Source: Sclerodactyla briareus
Lineage: Eukaryota; Echinodermata; Holothuroidea; Dendrochirotida; Sclerodactylidae
Length of the DNA: 64,000 bases
Assembly: GCA_026419785.1 (NCBI GenBank)
Contig: JAODTK010000311.1
Location: 1 to 64,000, forward strand
Direction of reading: 5' to 3'
Below, in pieces: positions 26,101-39,081 of this stretch. Positions within the stretch are counted from its first letter, which is position 1. The number at the start of each line of letters is the position of its first letter. The notes beneath the pieces were generated by a model. It had not been told where the DNA came from and did no database searches. It saw nothing but the letters and a program-made list of their open reading frames with translations. The position numbers were made by a program, and so were the translations under genes.

Positions 26101-29100
26101 CAAACGATTAGAGATATCTATATCTCTAGATCTATATCTTTGTATCTCTGAACAGTAAATAGGTAGCTAGGGTAAACGATGATAGTTCGATCGAAGTAAA
26201 TTGCATTGCGTACCATACACAAAAGAGAGACAGTGCGTGCTGTGCGTACTCGAAGGAAGACGCGATACAAACCACGCGTGCGGAACCGGAGGGGGGTTCT
26301 GCGCGTGTGAACAATCAATGAGCGACGCGGTCGTTTTCGCCCGTTTGTATTCCGTGAGGCAGTACGCCCTCTGAAGCGCCCGTATACTGAAAGCCAGATC
26401 TGCGCGTGTAAACATAAACTTCCAAAGGCTCATACAACCTTACATTTGCGTTAAAAGTTAAAAACTGGGGGGGGCTTTGATTTTTTAAAAAGACGCAGCA
26501 AATCGAGCAAGTATTCGATTGTGTGTTACTCTGACCAGTTGACTGTTATTGCAAAAATAACAGTCGGCTACGTGATTGGGATTGGTCAATCAGAATCCTG
26601 TATTCGCAATAACGGATAGCTTGGGGTTGTAGAATCCTCAATAATATACTCGCTAGCAGCAGGGCTGAGAGATGTAATTGTGAGAGAACTTCATAATGCT
26701 AATATTCCAGCACTTCACGGATATTACTCCGATCAAAGGAACTGGTTCCTCCTCTGCCAATACTAAGAGTGTCTTGCTGCCATTGTAGATGAGAAAGTTT
26801 GAGAGATCTTGAAAACACCTGATGAACCATAGTCTTCTGTGATGCGAGGAAAGGTATGATAAAAATTGCAGGATCCATGGAGAAACATAGATTCCATCAT
26901 TTCAAAATGAGCTTGTGGGAAAGACCTGTAGACATGGAGAAACCTAGCCTTACTTTACCTTCAGGTTTTGCAACTACGTGTTACAGTTGCCTTCGGCTGA
27001 TAATCAAATCAGTAAGTGATTACATTAACGAACCTCCCCTGCAATGTCATCCTCCTTATTCCAGAGTGTCTGCCAGAGAATGCCAAGACCCAGGACCACC
27101 TGAAGAAGATGGTGAAGGCTCTGAAGGAGGACGAGAGACTGATGGCCTCGATGGTGTTAGTCGTCAGCCATGATGTCACCTGTAAGAGGGCAGCCATTGC
27201 TGTAGTAAGTATCCTGTTATATTAGTCACCATTATATGTAACCGGTTATCCTGTTGACACCGTTGGTTGGGTACAAGGGAGTGTCTCCTAAAATGAGTCT
27301 ATGCCTAGCGGGTTCGCAAATAATACCAACCTCTATTACATCCCTCTGGACATTCTCATTATAGATCTGTCTAGTATCGAAGTTCTCCAGATGTCTCACT
27401 CCCCTGTTGGTATCCTCCATTTTTGGGGGGTATCCAAAGTCTCTTGCGATCACTAATTCTGCCAAGCATAAGTCTATTGCCCTTTCTGAGTTACGTCTGT
27501 CTTCATAATTTACATTGTAGATCAAATGGATCGCAATTTCTTTCTAGTTTCTGGGAGTCTCCAGCCCTGACCTTGACAAGTTCCTGATGGGAGCATCAAG
27601 CAAAGAGGAAAAAGAAAAGAAGATTGATATTGGGCTAGGTCCATTTGTGACCAACATCACAAGACTTCCAAATCTACACACTCGAACTCAAACATTCAAA
27701 TTTGAACCTCACCCTCACTATTGTACACTTCTGTCCATTTTAATTGAATTTGATGGGTTCAGGAGCCAAGTAAGGCCCATCAAGGAACCCAGCTAGTCAC
27801 AGCTCATGGATGAGCATTGGTGATCACTGACCTCCTCTTCTCAGCTAGGGCCAGATGATATCAAAGCAGGTGTGTAACCAATCCAAACCTTCTCCCCGGA
27901 CCACTGTTTTGTCGTCCCCTCCAAAATGACAATCGGTGAACTCCAGGACCCGACACTTTGCTCAGAAATTGGCGGAGCGGAAGTCCAAGTTAAGCATGAC
28001 TGTTCACGACTGACAACAAACTTATTACAAATGGCCCGAAACAAACCCAGTACCCGGAAAGTCCACTGCATTACAGCAGGACCATGAGGTGACGACCAAG
28101 ACCTCGTCCATCGCAACTGCAAGTACAGTCACCTAGGGGAAAAATGTCCGGTGACCGCTGGAATTCAACCCGGGAGGTTTGTGCATCACTGATCCTGCTC
28201 TGCCATTCTTCCGTCTGTTATCCTTCTAATTGTAAACCATTTTAAAAATGAAATATGCCAGTTACACTGTAAATCCCTGACAGCCTGCCTACCCCAGTGT
28301 TCCTCATTCAGCCTACCCAGCCAGAGATTGGGCCAGTGCATGCTTCCATAATACTCTACAAGTCACTTCTCCAATCATATTTTTGTTTCAAACCCACAGG
28401 GCGAGATCATGAAGAAGTTCACGTCCCCCAAGCAGCAGGCCTCCGCTGGGGCTCCAGGCCACCCCGTCTACAACACGATCAAGACCCTGATGGAGCGAGT
28501 GGCCCCCCTCATCCAGGATGGAGAGGCCACGCAGGAGTTCGGGCATCATGGCCGCCACGTGGGGGGGAAAGCCCCCTCGGGCCGTGAGGGGGGGCCAGAC
28601 AGGTCGAGGTTGTGGAGAGGGGGCTCAAGCTGCTGCAGATGCTGGCCCACGTCTACCCCTACACCTTTAGGTCGGAGGAGTCACTGGGGCACCTGGTCAC
28701 CATGGTGGAGCAGCAGGGGGTGATGACTCCTCGAGGGTCTCAGAGGTTGCACTCAGGACCCTGGCGCAGGTCTGCATACCCTTCGAGGACCACTACCCAG
28801 AAACTGTCAAGTGAGTTTGGATGGATCTTCCCTCAGCAGGATTACTGCTGGCTCTGGTTTGGGTTTCTAAACATCCTGTATTTCTATGATGCCTTCCCAC
28901 GGAGTACTTGAAGCCCTCTAGGTTATTACCCCGATCATGCGCACCAGGTACTCACACAGTTTGGGCAGGGTGTGGCTCAGCTGCCCACAGGTAGCCGCAA
29001 TTCCCCTGGTTGGAGCAATGGAGATAAGTGCATTGCTCAGGGGCACCACAGAGAAGCTGAGCGGTTCTCAAACAGAATCTATCGCCCTCAGTATGTCAAT

Positions 29101-32100
29101 CTCTAGTCCAGAGTTCTGCTATCTGAGCTAATCTGATCTCCGATTATACAACTTCAGCACTAACATAGACAAACGACTGCTACTCCTGAATGAATAAACA
29201 AAAATTGACAATAAATTGAGGAAAAGATACGCTGCCACTTTGTGGGATATTTTTTCTCCCTCTTTGACTCTTTGGCCTTCACAGATAAAAAATAGGATCC
29301 CTAGACCCCATCTAGCCCAATATACACTGCATCCCAGAACGAAAAAAAAAGTGTTTCATGATGTCCGTGTGCACTGTACCAAAACGGAAACATGGTTCTG
29401 TGAAGGCAATTGTTTCACATCAAATTAGCATTTTACATCTGTTTCAGGAAAAGTGTTTGTCCTGCCATGTACGTTTGGCTGTTTAGCTCTAGCCAATGAC
29501 TGTTTACCCGTAACACATGGTTACAAAACGGCAGTGTCTCTGGAACCACTCTGATCCTCTGAAAGTGGACAGTTTGGATAATAAATTTTGTTTCACATAA
29601 CAATGTTTTATTGGCCCTTTGTGTGCGGGAGTCAACTGCTGTGTGTGGGAAAGTCTGGAACGTTTCACACTTCGACCCTCTGTTCGGCTTTTGGGAGGAC
29701 CCATTATTCGTTTAAGTTCTCAGTTGTTTTAGCCAAGCAAACACGTCACTCATGTTTGTTTTTTTTGGCCCATAGAGGGAGACAGTTGAGGAAGTATAAG
29801 ACACCCACCCCTCTTGGATCCCTATGAATGAGATTGTTTTTATGTACAAAAGTCGCAATGCCATGGGTTCACATGATGTGATGAACTCCTCATCTGGTAT
29901 AGCCTTGTAAGATATCTTCAAATTAGAGTTTGCTCCATACTCCAATATTTATTGATAATTTAAAAATATATTCACCTATATTCACCATTCAATTGAATTT
30001 TGATTCTTGACGAAGTCAGAGGAATCTATGCAGTCATGACAGTGTGTGGTGTGTGTATGTAACGCTGGCTGTGAACACGATAACTCGACCCCACCTGGAT
30101 GGATGAAGCTCAAAGTGGTGGGTGTCCCATGATGAGTACATGAACCCTATTGTTTTGGGGTTAGGTCAGAGGTCACCAGAGGTCAAAGTCTGAAAACCTT
30201 GTGAACACGATAAGTCCAGAATGGTTGGTTCTGATTGGGTTGAAATTTGTTGGTAGCTTTCTTATGGGAGTACAGGAACCCTATGGATTTTGGTATAGGT
30301 CGGGGTGAATTTTGGTCGAAAATAGAAAAATTGGGAAACGTGATCATTGGGCCCAATTTTTGCTTGTGAAAACGATAACTCAACGCCCCCCGGGCTGGAT
30401 GAAGCTCATACTGGATGTGTGTTCCCCATGATGAGTACATGAACCCTATTGTTTTGGGGTTAGGTCAGAGGTCACCAGAGGTCAAAGTCTGAAAACCTTG
30501 TGAACACGATAAGTCCAGAAGGATAGGTCTGATCGGTTGAAAGTTGTTGGTTGTGAAATTGTTGTGTAGCTTTCTTATGGGAGTACAGGAACCGATGGAT
30601 TTGGACTAGGCGAGGGTGCAATTTTGGTCGTCGAAAATAGAAATTTGTAAAAGTTGATAATTTGGCCAATTTTTGCTTGTGAAACCGATTTAACTCTCAA
30701 CCCCCCTGGATGGATAAGCTCATACTTGGTATGTGTGTTCCCCATGATGAGTACATGAACCCTATTGTTTTGGGGTTAGGTCAGAGGTCACCAGAGGTCA
30801 AAGTCTGAAAACCTTGTGACACGATAGTACGAATGGTTGGTCTGATTGGGTTGAAATTTGGTGTGTAGCTTTTTTATGGGGAGTACAGGAACCCTATTGT
30901 TTTTGGTATAGGTCGGGGGTGAATTTTGGTCGAAAATCAGAACATTTGTGAAAAGTTGATAATTTGGCCAATTTGTTGCTTGTGGAAAACTATAACTCAA
31001 CCCCCATGGATGGATGAAGCTCATACTTGGTATGTGTGTTCCCCATGATGAGTACATGAACCCTATTGTTTTGGGGGTCAGGTCAGAGGTCACCAGAGGT
31101 CAAAGTCTGAAAACCTTGTGAACACGATAAGTCCAGTATGATTGGTCTGATCGGGTTCAAATTGGTGTGTAGCTTTCTTATGTGGAGTACAGGAACCCTA
31201 TGTTGTGGTATGGGTCCAGGGGAATTTTTGTCAAAAATAGGAAATTTGTGAAAAGTCAATAATTTGGCCAACCTTTGGCTTGTGAACACGATAACTCGAC
31301 CCCACCTGGATGGATGAAGCTCATACTTGGTATGTGTGTTCCCCATGATGAGTACATGAACCCTATTGTTTTGGGGTCAGGTCAGAGGTCACCAGATGTC
31401 AAAGTCTGAAAACCTTGTGAACACGATAAGTCCAGTATGATTGGTCTGATCGGGTTCAAATTTGGTGTGTAGCTTTCTTATGGGGAGTATAGGAACCCTA
31501 TTGTTTTTGGTATAGGTCGGGGGTGAATTTTGGTCAAAAATATAAAATTGTTGAAAGGCAATAATTTTGCTAATTTTGGTTTGTGAACACGATAACTCGA
31601 CCCCACCTGGATGGATGAAGCTCATACTTGGTATGTGTGTTCCCCATGATGAGTACATGAACCCTATTGTTTTGGGGGTCAGGTCAGAGGTCATTCTGAG
31701 GTCACCAGAGGTCAAAGTCTGAAAACCTTGTGAACACGATGAGTCCAGATTAGTTGGTCCGATCGGGTTCAATTTCAGTGTGTAGCTTTTTTATGGGGAG
31801 TACAGGGACCCTATTGTTGTTGGTATAGGTTGGGGTTGGGAATTTTGTTCAAAAATATATAATTTGTGAAAAGTCAATATTTTGGCAAATCTCGGCTTGT
31901 GAACACGATAACTCGACCCCACCTGGATGGATGAAGCTCATACTTGGTATGTGTGTTCCCCATGATGTGTACATGAACTTACCAGAGGTCAAAGTCTGAA
32001 AACTTGTGAACACGATAAGTCTGGAATGGTTGGTCTGATCGGGTTCAAATTGGTGTGTAGCTTTCTTATGGGGAGTATAGGAACCCTATTGTTTTTGGTA

Positions 32101-35100
32101 TAGGTCAGGGGTTGAATTTTATTCAAAAATAGAAAATGTGTGAAAAGTCAATATTTTGGCAAATCTCGGCTTGTGAACACGATAACTCGACCCCACCTGG
32201 ATGGATGAAGCTCATACTTGGTATGTGTGTTCCCCATGATGAGTACATGAACCCTATTGTTTTGGGGTCAGGTTGGAGGTCATCTGAGGTCACCAGAGGT
32301 TAGAGTCTGATAACCTTGCGAACACGATAAGTCCAGAATGGTTGGTCTGGTGTGGGGTTGAAATTTGGTGTGTAGCTTTCTTATGTGGAGTACAAGAAAC
32401 CTATGTTTTTGGTGTAAGGGTATAGGTGAATTTTAGTCGAAAATAAAAAAAAATTGTGAAAAGTCAATATTTTGGCCGAATATGGCTTGTGAACATGATA
32501 ACTCGATCCCACCTGGATGGGTGGAGCTCATACCTGGTATGTGTGTTCCCGATTATGAGTACATGAACCCTATTGTTTTGAGGTCACCAGAGGTCAAAGT
32601 CTGAAATCCTTGAAATTAGTGTGTAGCTAGCTTAGCAAGAGTATAGGAACCTTTTTGGTTGGTTGCGGGGGAGAAAATGGGAAAATTTGTCAGACGTTAT
32701 TCTCCCATAATGAGCTGTTGCAATCTCCCATTTTTCCTTGTGAGGTGGCTATAGGGTTGTTCGAGGGATAAAGAAGTATTTGGCTTTGGTTATTTGTTAT
32801 ATCCTAGATTCTTCTCTGGCAGAATGGCATTACAATTTATTTTTAATTTTGTTTTTCTCCACAGAGATTTATGCAAGCTCCTTACAGAGATGGCGACGGG
32901 CGGAGGCAGAAGCAGGCCAAACCTCCATTGCTGCATCAACTCTGTGTGTACCACCTCTAAGCAGGAGATTCTGAACACAATTTTCAAGGTACAAAAGTGG
33001 TTACGCTCTGCCATTCATTAAAGTTCCATTCAGCCTTTATTTCATGTCCACCGTTCCAGCCAAATAGATAATCATACTTAGGAAGCTATAAAAATATATA
33101 TAATAATCTAAAATTTATCTATTGTATTGACTGATGCAGAAACTACAATCAAGAAACATCTGTAGAAACGATAGTATTAGGTCAAAATTCAGAATTTTGA
33201 GGAACAGGTCCCGTGGCGAACAGATACATTTTCTTGCGGCCGACCGTCTTTGTTTAAAATTCTTCTTGTAGATGAGGTATCGCAACAATGGGATCCATTT
33301 TCAATATCATTGATGCTTACTTTCTTGAATATTTCAAAGGCTGATGGAACTTTCAAGAAAAGAGGGAATGAAGTATCCACATAGAAATAAATTGATTTAC
33401 CCCTCAATATTTTCCGGACAACTCTCTATGTTAAGGTAAGGCTTCCATCTATAGTTTGTTTGTACACAGTTTACAAAAAGTCTTCCTCCTTTGGTTTAAC
33501 ATTGACTTTGTATATCACAGGGTACCCTGCAGTTTCCCTATGATAAATTCCGCAATAGCCAACTGTGCTTTATTGACACATTTTGATTGGCTGAAATTTG
33601 GTCTGTTGGTTTAGCATCTATAAATCAATAAGAAGGAAAGTACTAAGGGTCATTTACTAGATCATTAAACTTCGCCTTATACCAACTGAGCAAAACGTAT
33701 GTTTGGGTGGTAGCTTACTTGTGTTGAGCGAGCTAAAATTTGTGTATTGCACAAATAAAAAAAAGCTTTCCATCATGTAACAATGAAATGACACAAAACT
33801 CTGCAATTAATCTTTGTTCTCTGTTGAAATTCTTACATCAATTCACTTTGAAAGAGTTTAGTCTGCAAGAGGGGATTGCTGTGGCAGAGAAGGACATTTT
33901 GTTTGGCAGTTATTTGATATAAGGAAACAATAGAATACAAAAGGAATTCTCTGTGTCATTCAACTGTCATGTCACCCAATTTTGTACGTAGAGACTTCTC
34001 TGCACAGTGGACCAAACTTTGAAAGTCAGTAACCTCACAGAGGAACATTGTATCAAAATGATTATTTGGACCAGCAGATGTAGCTTTCCCTACCAAGATA
34101 TTAAGCTCTGTTTTGGCGGTCCTGCAGTTATCCTCGAGCCATTGCAGGGGATGGAGCCACCTGCTTGGACTGTAGCACTGCTTTGGGTGACCACCTGATT
34201 GGGAGAAAAATCCAATATTCCTCAACTTAGTAATTAGTAGTGATGGCCTGATGGGATGTGCCCGAGGTATTCTCCATCTCTCGTAAGAGGTTATGAGAGG
34301 GAAGCTTGAAAACACTGTTAGCCGGTATGTGTTGAAATATTCTTATCATTGATTCAATCTGTGGGACAGGGTTAGCTCCTCACTGGCTCCCAAATTTTAG
34401 GGTGCAATTCAGAAAAAGAGAAACACGTCATTGGTATATTCATGACAAATTTTCGTTCTGGACCCTTCAAGTGTACTAGACTAACATTTCAAAGGTCCAT
34501 TTCACTTCAGAGGGTATCTGTGACCCCAAGACCCTTCGCCGCACCAACCCTGGGCCTTCACTGTGAGTGCATGTACTTGAGGTTAGCCCAAAATTTCCTT
34601 TTCTTTCTGTCTCCAGAAATTGAAGCAAGTCTTTCCCTGGACCAGGAACACTACTTAACACGCCCTCCAAGAGGATGTGGCCCACAGAGCAAGCTTGGCC
34701 CCCCAACATTCTTGGTCCACCAGAAGGCCATCATGCCGGGACCATCGTCAAGGCATCCCCTGATGCAGGACCGACGAGGGCCAAAGTCCAAGGGGATCTG
34801 TGTATGACGATCAGTATGCGGGAGACACAGGGCAAGGTATATCTGAGACATATCACTCTACCCTGGGTAATCTCGTGTAGGGTAGCCACACATCATTAGG
34901 CCGAAAGTCAACAATCTATATATCAACTTACATGTCAAAGAATATACACACCCACATTGAAAGACCCCTTGCAGAAAGGAATGATAAAGAGGGCTAATTC
35001 ATTAGCTGGAGAAAAAACCCAAGTGATACGACTTCCGTTATGAGTTTGTGCATGTATATGCGCAAGATGGAAAGCATCCCACATGCGTGTAATGCTTAAA

Positions 35101-38100
35101 TGTGTATACTTGCACAACCTGCAAACAATCTATTTTTTCTATCTGTATTGAAATTTACAAACATCATTCTCATTAAGGAAGCATTTAGTCTATGGGCGAG
35201 GTTTGCTGGAGGGGTTGGTAGGTGTGTATGGTTACTTTGCTGACGAGAAAAGACAATAGAACTTTGCCAATGGACACAGTTGAAATACCTGATACAACTT
35301 CCCGGGTGTCCAAGTGTGACGTCTGCGTTAGTGTGCAATTGGGATTCTGCTCAATTTCTATGCATAAGGACCAAACGTGAAGGCCAAAACTCCACATAGG
35401 AATACATCATATTGAATGGGGTTCGGACCTATACATACAAGTTTCCATTCCCCCGATATGACCTGTTGTATTCGAGCTTGCAGTTGGCCTCCTAACAGGG
35501 CTACCATTAGGCCAGGTGTACTGTGGACTGTGTTTTTCCCTGTCCCATTTTCACCAACGCAGTGACCTCCTACATCAGGTTCAAGTTTTGTTTATTTGAT
35601 GTAAACCTAAGCTACAATGTACGCCTGATGTTCCATTCACTCGGGTACTCCCTCTCCTGGAAAATTGTCTGAGGGTCGATGGGATGGGGGGTTGTAGAAA
35701 GGAAAATCTCATATTTTGCAGTTACTGATGATTACCATGGTATGTTGTGATTAGATTTTCAGTATAAAATATGCCTAATTGAGTCGTTTAATTGCCTAAT
35801 TGAGTTCGTTTAATGCCTATTTATGCAAAATTGTGAGGTTGTCAGATTTCTATGAAAGTAGGTGAATAGGCCTACCTTCCCAGTCCCAGACAAATATTCA
35901 ACAAAAGATCGGGGTCACGGAGGTCTTCATGCCGATGTTACGACCCGACAACGGCTGGGAGTAAACAAGATTGTTCTTGGTGGTTGAGCTTCTGTGACGT
36001 GACTCTGGTCCGACGATTTTTGCTCTCGTAGACACTGTGGTCACTAGCGCAGTGGGGGTTCGGGATTCATTGAACACTGTTCTTCAAAAAAGTGCAGTGG
36101 GGTTGAAGCAGTCTCTCTCAGGACCTTCTTCTGCGTACTGACTTTATTCCAAATTCCAAACGATGGTTGATTCTTATGGAGCTCGATGGGGTAGGGTCTA
36201 CCTTCAGTCCCCCCAATGATTAATTGAGTCACGGGGGTTATTCCAATTGTGTATAATTTGCTGCGTTTATGCAAATTTCTAAGTTTGTGGATTTCTGGGG
36301 GGGGGGGGGGGTTCTCCTGGGGGGGGGGAAAAGTATTAAGGGCCGTCCACTATTGGTCATGAGATGTGAAAATCGACAATGGGTCGTGAAGTCAAGGCTT
36401 GTGTCTAATTTGCACAATTTGGCATTTTAATCTCATTTCCATAAGAAACTTATTATTCCTATAGTGGGACATGGTCAATAATCAGTCCTTACGAATTGGA
36501 AATTGTTCACTGATTATAGGCTGTTTCTGTGAATGCTAATACTGAAATTTGAAAGGAACACAGGAATGCTGTGATTATTTGCATGGTGACAAATAGAGGT
36601 AAACACTGAACGCCACAAACAGGCGCGACCTGGGGGCAATGCCTTGTTTATATATCGCTGATTGTACAAACTAACCTTGTATGCAGCGACACTTTACAGA
36701 GAAACAACTACATAAAACAATGATGGAAGCAGAAAAGTGAACAAGAACCCCACAATGTTAGATTGTTTTTTCTTTTTGGTCTAGAACATCAAAATCATTT
36801 ATCTCATGCTTTCCATTCTCATTCTCCGTGCTGCATGAAGGTGTTGTCCCCTCCCCAACACCAAGGTTGCTCGGCCTGGGCAAGAACATTAGCGGGTCCG
36901 TTGTTCAAACGGATCCGCCTCCTGACCACAATGCTGAAAAATGATGGTGACCTCATGGAACGCAAGAAGACGGGGTGAGTTTATCGGCATGGCTTGGTAA
37001 ATTATAACTGCTGAATCTATTCGGAAAATATGAGGCGGAGGTTGGCCGTATTATTTAATTCTAATCTCACTAAAATTTTTAAAAATTTCTCCGTACTGCA
37101 CTGCATCAGAGGACAATCCATTTGTACCTGACAGAGTCATAGAAATATCCAGGTTGTACCAGTCAGTCTGCTGCAACCATGGAGTGATTCAATGTAACTA
37201 GAGGGGCAATGCAGGCTTAGGCACGTAACTGGTTGGAGGAGAACGAGGACTTAACGGGACATTGAGGCCTATGATGTAACTATGAACAGGATTCACGGTA
37301 GTCTTGTCCCAGATGCTTCAATTTGGTTTCTATGCACCCTTCTACTGAACTCTCCTATCAACTGCACTAACCCCCATATTGTAATACATCCTGTGTTTGT
37401 GGAAGCAAAAATGTCTCGGACGCTCTTTTCCAATGTTCAGTAAATGAATAGCGAGATCTTATCTATGCGAGTACGAGAGATAATCAAATGAACCATAGCA
37501 TGACTTCTGGGGTTAATGCACAAACAGAATTGATACCACCTGACCATCTGCAGGTGTGAGTGTAATCGACTGTGCATATACGCGCTGCGCGATCGGAGGG
37601 CTCGTAGCTTCACGTAGTGAAAACGAGGGTCTACCTCTAATTTTGCGTAGGACGCACGCGGTGGGGACCAATAACGTATTAACAAGACTTTTAAGGCGAT
37701 TCCTGGATCATCAAGGCAGATTCGTTTACCGTCAATTGTCCTCCCTAAAAGGGAACACTCTGAGGTTTTATTACAGAAGAGGATTTGATGGATCTGCTAA
37801 TTGTCACAAAATAGTCAAGACAGAAATCAGTTGTGCCCACTCAGGTTTCTCATTACTCTTCTTATCAGTATTGGGGATCAGCCCAATACTCTGTGAGACC
37901 TTTCTCTATAGCTTCCACCAAATATCAACAAGTTAAATGTTTTCATACCTTAGCGGATGGCCAAAGAAGAATTATGTCGACATGCGTGTACCCATCTGTT
38001 ATATTCCTTTTTCAGACGTGCTGACAGCCAGTCTGAGGATCGGGGCCGGGTGTGCCTTGTTGAAGCTGCACAAGAAACTGCCTTCACAGAGTTCATCTCT

Positions 38101-39028
38101 AGTGGAAACAGTTCCAGCTGATAGCACTCTCATTAATGTGAAGTCTCTTCTCTTTTGTACACACTTGACCACTGCTATACCGAGGGTTGCACAATTGGTA
38201 GAGAGTAGGCCTTCCAACGGGGGTTCGATTACCGGTCGGGGCATATCAAAGACTGGACAAATGGTACATGTTGCTCGCGCTGGAAAGCTCAGTACAAGGG
38301 ATTGGAGTAGGGACTAACGAAGGGTAGGCAATTTGGAAGTGCTGGCTGCGTGTGATTACCCCTACTCTCACATTAAGGTACTGCCAAGAGGAATGCCTTA
38401 TTCCTGGTACCTGGTGAGGGATTCGAAGCTGACAATGGCGCAGTATCCGGGTTTGCATCCTTGCTGGGCTTGAATAGGTTTATTCTCTGCACACTGCAGG
38501 CAAGTTAAACAATAAAAAAAGCAGGTCATATGAGCACCATTGCTGGAGATGTTCGATAACTTGCTGATAATGAGTCCATTGCCTCCACGTGTCCACTGCA
38601 GAGTAACCTCAGATTGGATTGGAAGTGGGGGTGTCGATACTATGCTGAGGAACCTGCGATTCTGATCTCTGCGAAATTTGCCTTGGTTTGTCCGATTTCA
38701 CCCAAATTATTGGTGAAAAATATTGTAGCAAACCGACAAAAAGTTTCGCAACCCTGCATGAAGTCACAATGAAGAACGGCCCTGTGCAACATTGATATGC
38801 TATGGTAGCTTGTCACATTGATTTTTCAGTGCGAAACAAGTCCCATTATACATGAGGCACTCGTTGTATCAAGTGGGCCTTTGTTAGGGCTCCACTCAGT
38901 GGCGATAGTAAATGATTTGTGACAGGACACGGAGGATGCTCGACATGTATTGGAATAGTTTCACAGGAAATGAACCTTTTTTCTGTGTGCAATCATCAGA
39001 GTTATTCATGGTAGTAATTGTTTTTTTT

Positions 39029-39081
<53 letters not shown>

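Larger units (their letters stand above)
25597..27064. other. Pds5 intron 9
   Basis: Contains palindrome P1 and the 12-bp inverted repeat segment; overlapping minus-strand ORFs at 26118-26433 show no family features. Confidence 0.55.

Noticed and set aside
30183-31772. Series of similar minus-strand ORFs (for example 'MYSSWGTHIPSMSFIHP')
   Set aside because: Repeated translations of the ~300-bp array unit; each copy breaks at different places, so no protein is conserved.
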